Positions 58,746 to 60,000 of a stretch of DNA of 60,000 nt are shown piece after piece. How positions within the stretch are numbered: the stretch's first letter is position 1; each line of letters starts with the position of its first letter. The stretch covers positions 2,859,001 to 2,919,000 of the forward strand of contig NC_134025.1 in the NCBI RefSeq assembly GCF_964204645.1, read 5' to 3'. The stretch comes from Tubulanus polymorphus (taxonomy: Eukaryota > Nemertea > Palaeonemertea > Tubulaniformes > Tubulanidae). The translations under genes and the position numbers were made by a program. The notes beneath the pieces are model-generated. The model was not told where the DNA came from, did not search any database, and was given only the letters and a program-made list of their open reading frames with translations.

Positions 58746-59463
58746 TAGATCGTTTCTAAAGAATTGTTGATGATGTTTTGAGGTCGAACTGAAATGCAGC
58801 GCAGTCAGTTCCGTAGTGTGTTTGAATATCGACATGACATGATGACAGACCTTTTCTTCGTGTTGACTTCTGTCGGTGTTGGTTAATTACAATGCATTTT
58901 AACTCGTTTGTTTTTGTAAATACCATATTTATTTCTATGAAATGACATGATCGATTCGTAGAGGAGCTGTATTCTCAACTTGGTGTAGAATAGTAAAACG
59001 AGGTGGAAAGTACTTACGTAACCAGTTTATCTTGTCTTTTATTTGTTACATTGATGTATTATATTGATTTTGTGGTGCTTAATTGATTTAAGGGCTTGTG
59101 ATTGGTGTTTGATAATTGGTTGTTTACATGTAAATACATATTGAACTATTAATCACAACAACTAAAACCTATTCGTGGTTTAGTTGTTCACTACAAATTG
59201 TTTTTGTTATTTTTCTGTGATCTACAGTTGACTCAGCTCTCAGCTCTTAACTCGAATCACACTAATCAATTAGGCCTATAGTATTGACTCAGACTCAGAC
59301 ACTTTCAAACTCAATCTATTGTCTGTACAATCACCTGTACTCACTTGTATTAATTGATTTTAGTTAGAACTCGGTCTACTCATGCACATTTAAACTTGAT
59401 AGTCCCTGAGATTATATTTTCCATTTTATTGATACATTAGCTGTAATGATAGAAAACTACAGT
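58746..59463. other. AT-rich stretch, no gene recognised
   Basis: No exon or element ends were seen. Confidence 0.5.
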
Positions 59464-60000
59464 ACAGGGGCGGATCTAGGGAGTGAGGGTGGCTAGCCAT
59501 CCTCTCTAATGCATTACGAAAAATTTAAAAGGGGCTTTTTCGTTTAAATAGCTCATCATCACAGCAGTTGCAAGCATGTCTAAGGCTAGAGAAATGGATT
59601 TGAAACGTTGTTTCTCCGCTCTGCCGAGCTTAAAAGTAGACCCGGCCGGCCGCCTATCTACCCTGTCCCTGTACATTACTTATAACAGACCCGGTCGCTA
59701 TAGAAATGAACTGTTTACAAATGTTATCATATTTTACAAATATGACCCAGCCGAGCTATAAGGCCATATTTTTCGTTCACAGCCATTCCGCTACGTAGGC
59801 CGTGGGCCTGCATTAGTCGTCAATTTTCTCAATCATAATTATCTGAATTTTTTACCAATCTGTCTCAAAAAATTCCCAAAACCAGTACCATGACAAATTG
59901 TAAATAATGAATAACAAATGTTTGAGAAATGACCTAAGTTTTCCCCCAATCAATCGTGCGGGTATCTCATAATTATCAACACCTCATCCTGGCCACGGCT
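59464..60000. mobile_element. hAT-like left end with a nested relative of the 259-484 element
   Basis: CAGGGGCGGATCTAGG at 59464 is a typical hAT-type terminus; the matching right end is not in the window. Inside it, about 59600-59760 (TTGTTTCTCCGCTCTGCCGA ... CCCGGCCGGCCGCCTATCTA ... CTATAGAAATGAACTGTTTA) is the reverse-complement relative of the element near position 259. The remaining sequence to 60000 shows nothing else. Confidence 0.5.

Overview
The window is animal nuclear DNA: multi-exon genes with GT-AG introns, mostly 60-400 bp, in an AT-rich background with many short transposon remnants and very long tandem-repeat arrays. The protein families (ICA1, MCM8, CEP57, FAM76, RTN4IP1) are general bilaterian genes. 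The compact introns and repeat style fit a marine invertebrate, perhaps a lophotrochozoan, but I cannot name the species from the sequence.

Left part (1-25.5 kb), gene-dense. The 3' half of an ICA1/ICA69 gene runs on the + strand (coding to 2862). Its 3' UTR end, including the poly(A) signal, lies in the first of five ~670-bp tandem units (about 4.1-8.0 kb). Each unit carries a long foldback, and the fourth is split by a 517-bp transposon-like insertion. On the - strand follow a complete 27-exon MCM8 (817 aa, start 14079, stop 8217) and a complete 9-exon CEP57 (512 aa, start 18567, stop 14818). Divergent from CEP57, with 267 bp between start codons and a canonical NRF1 motif between them, is a complete 8-exon FAM76 (332 aa, + strand). 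The human CEP57/FAM76B pair has the same head-to-head layout. A complete 8-exon RTN4IP1 (386 aa, - strand) converges on FAM76. For each complete gene I checked that all exon phases add up to one uninterrupted frame.

Middle (25.5-36.6 kb). No conserved gene was recognised. There are foldback elements, MITE-like elements and a TATA/CRE promoter at 28.75-28.78 kb. Phase-compatible exons (28.8, 28.93-29.29 and 35.35-36.10 kb) may form an unidentified basic, proline-rich, probably nuclear protein of about 279 aa. A small polyadenylated transcript unit (30.44-31.39 kb) with a 51-codon ORF and a 28-bp repeat array may lie inside its large intron.

Right part (36.6-58.7 kb). This is almost wholly a succession of different tandem arrays: 32, 37, about 160, 38, 22, 20, 94, about 152 and about 162 bp units, plus a 675-bp pure pyrimidine tract. 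At the right end, 56.85-58.73 kb, is a run of tandemly duplicated exon-like blocks. They have matching acceptors and donors, introns of 74-87 bp, and a final block with 27-bp repeats and an AATAAA. I read this as a spliced, polyadenylated noncoding RNA built from duplicated exons, and it is the most unusual object in the window. A MITE-like element near position 259 has an inverted relative near 59.58 kb.
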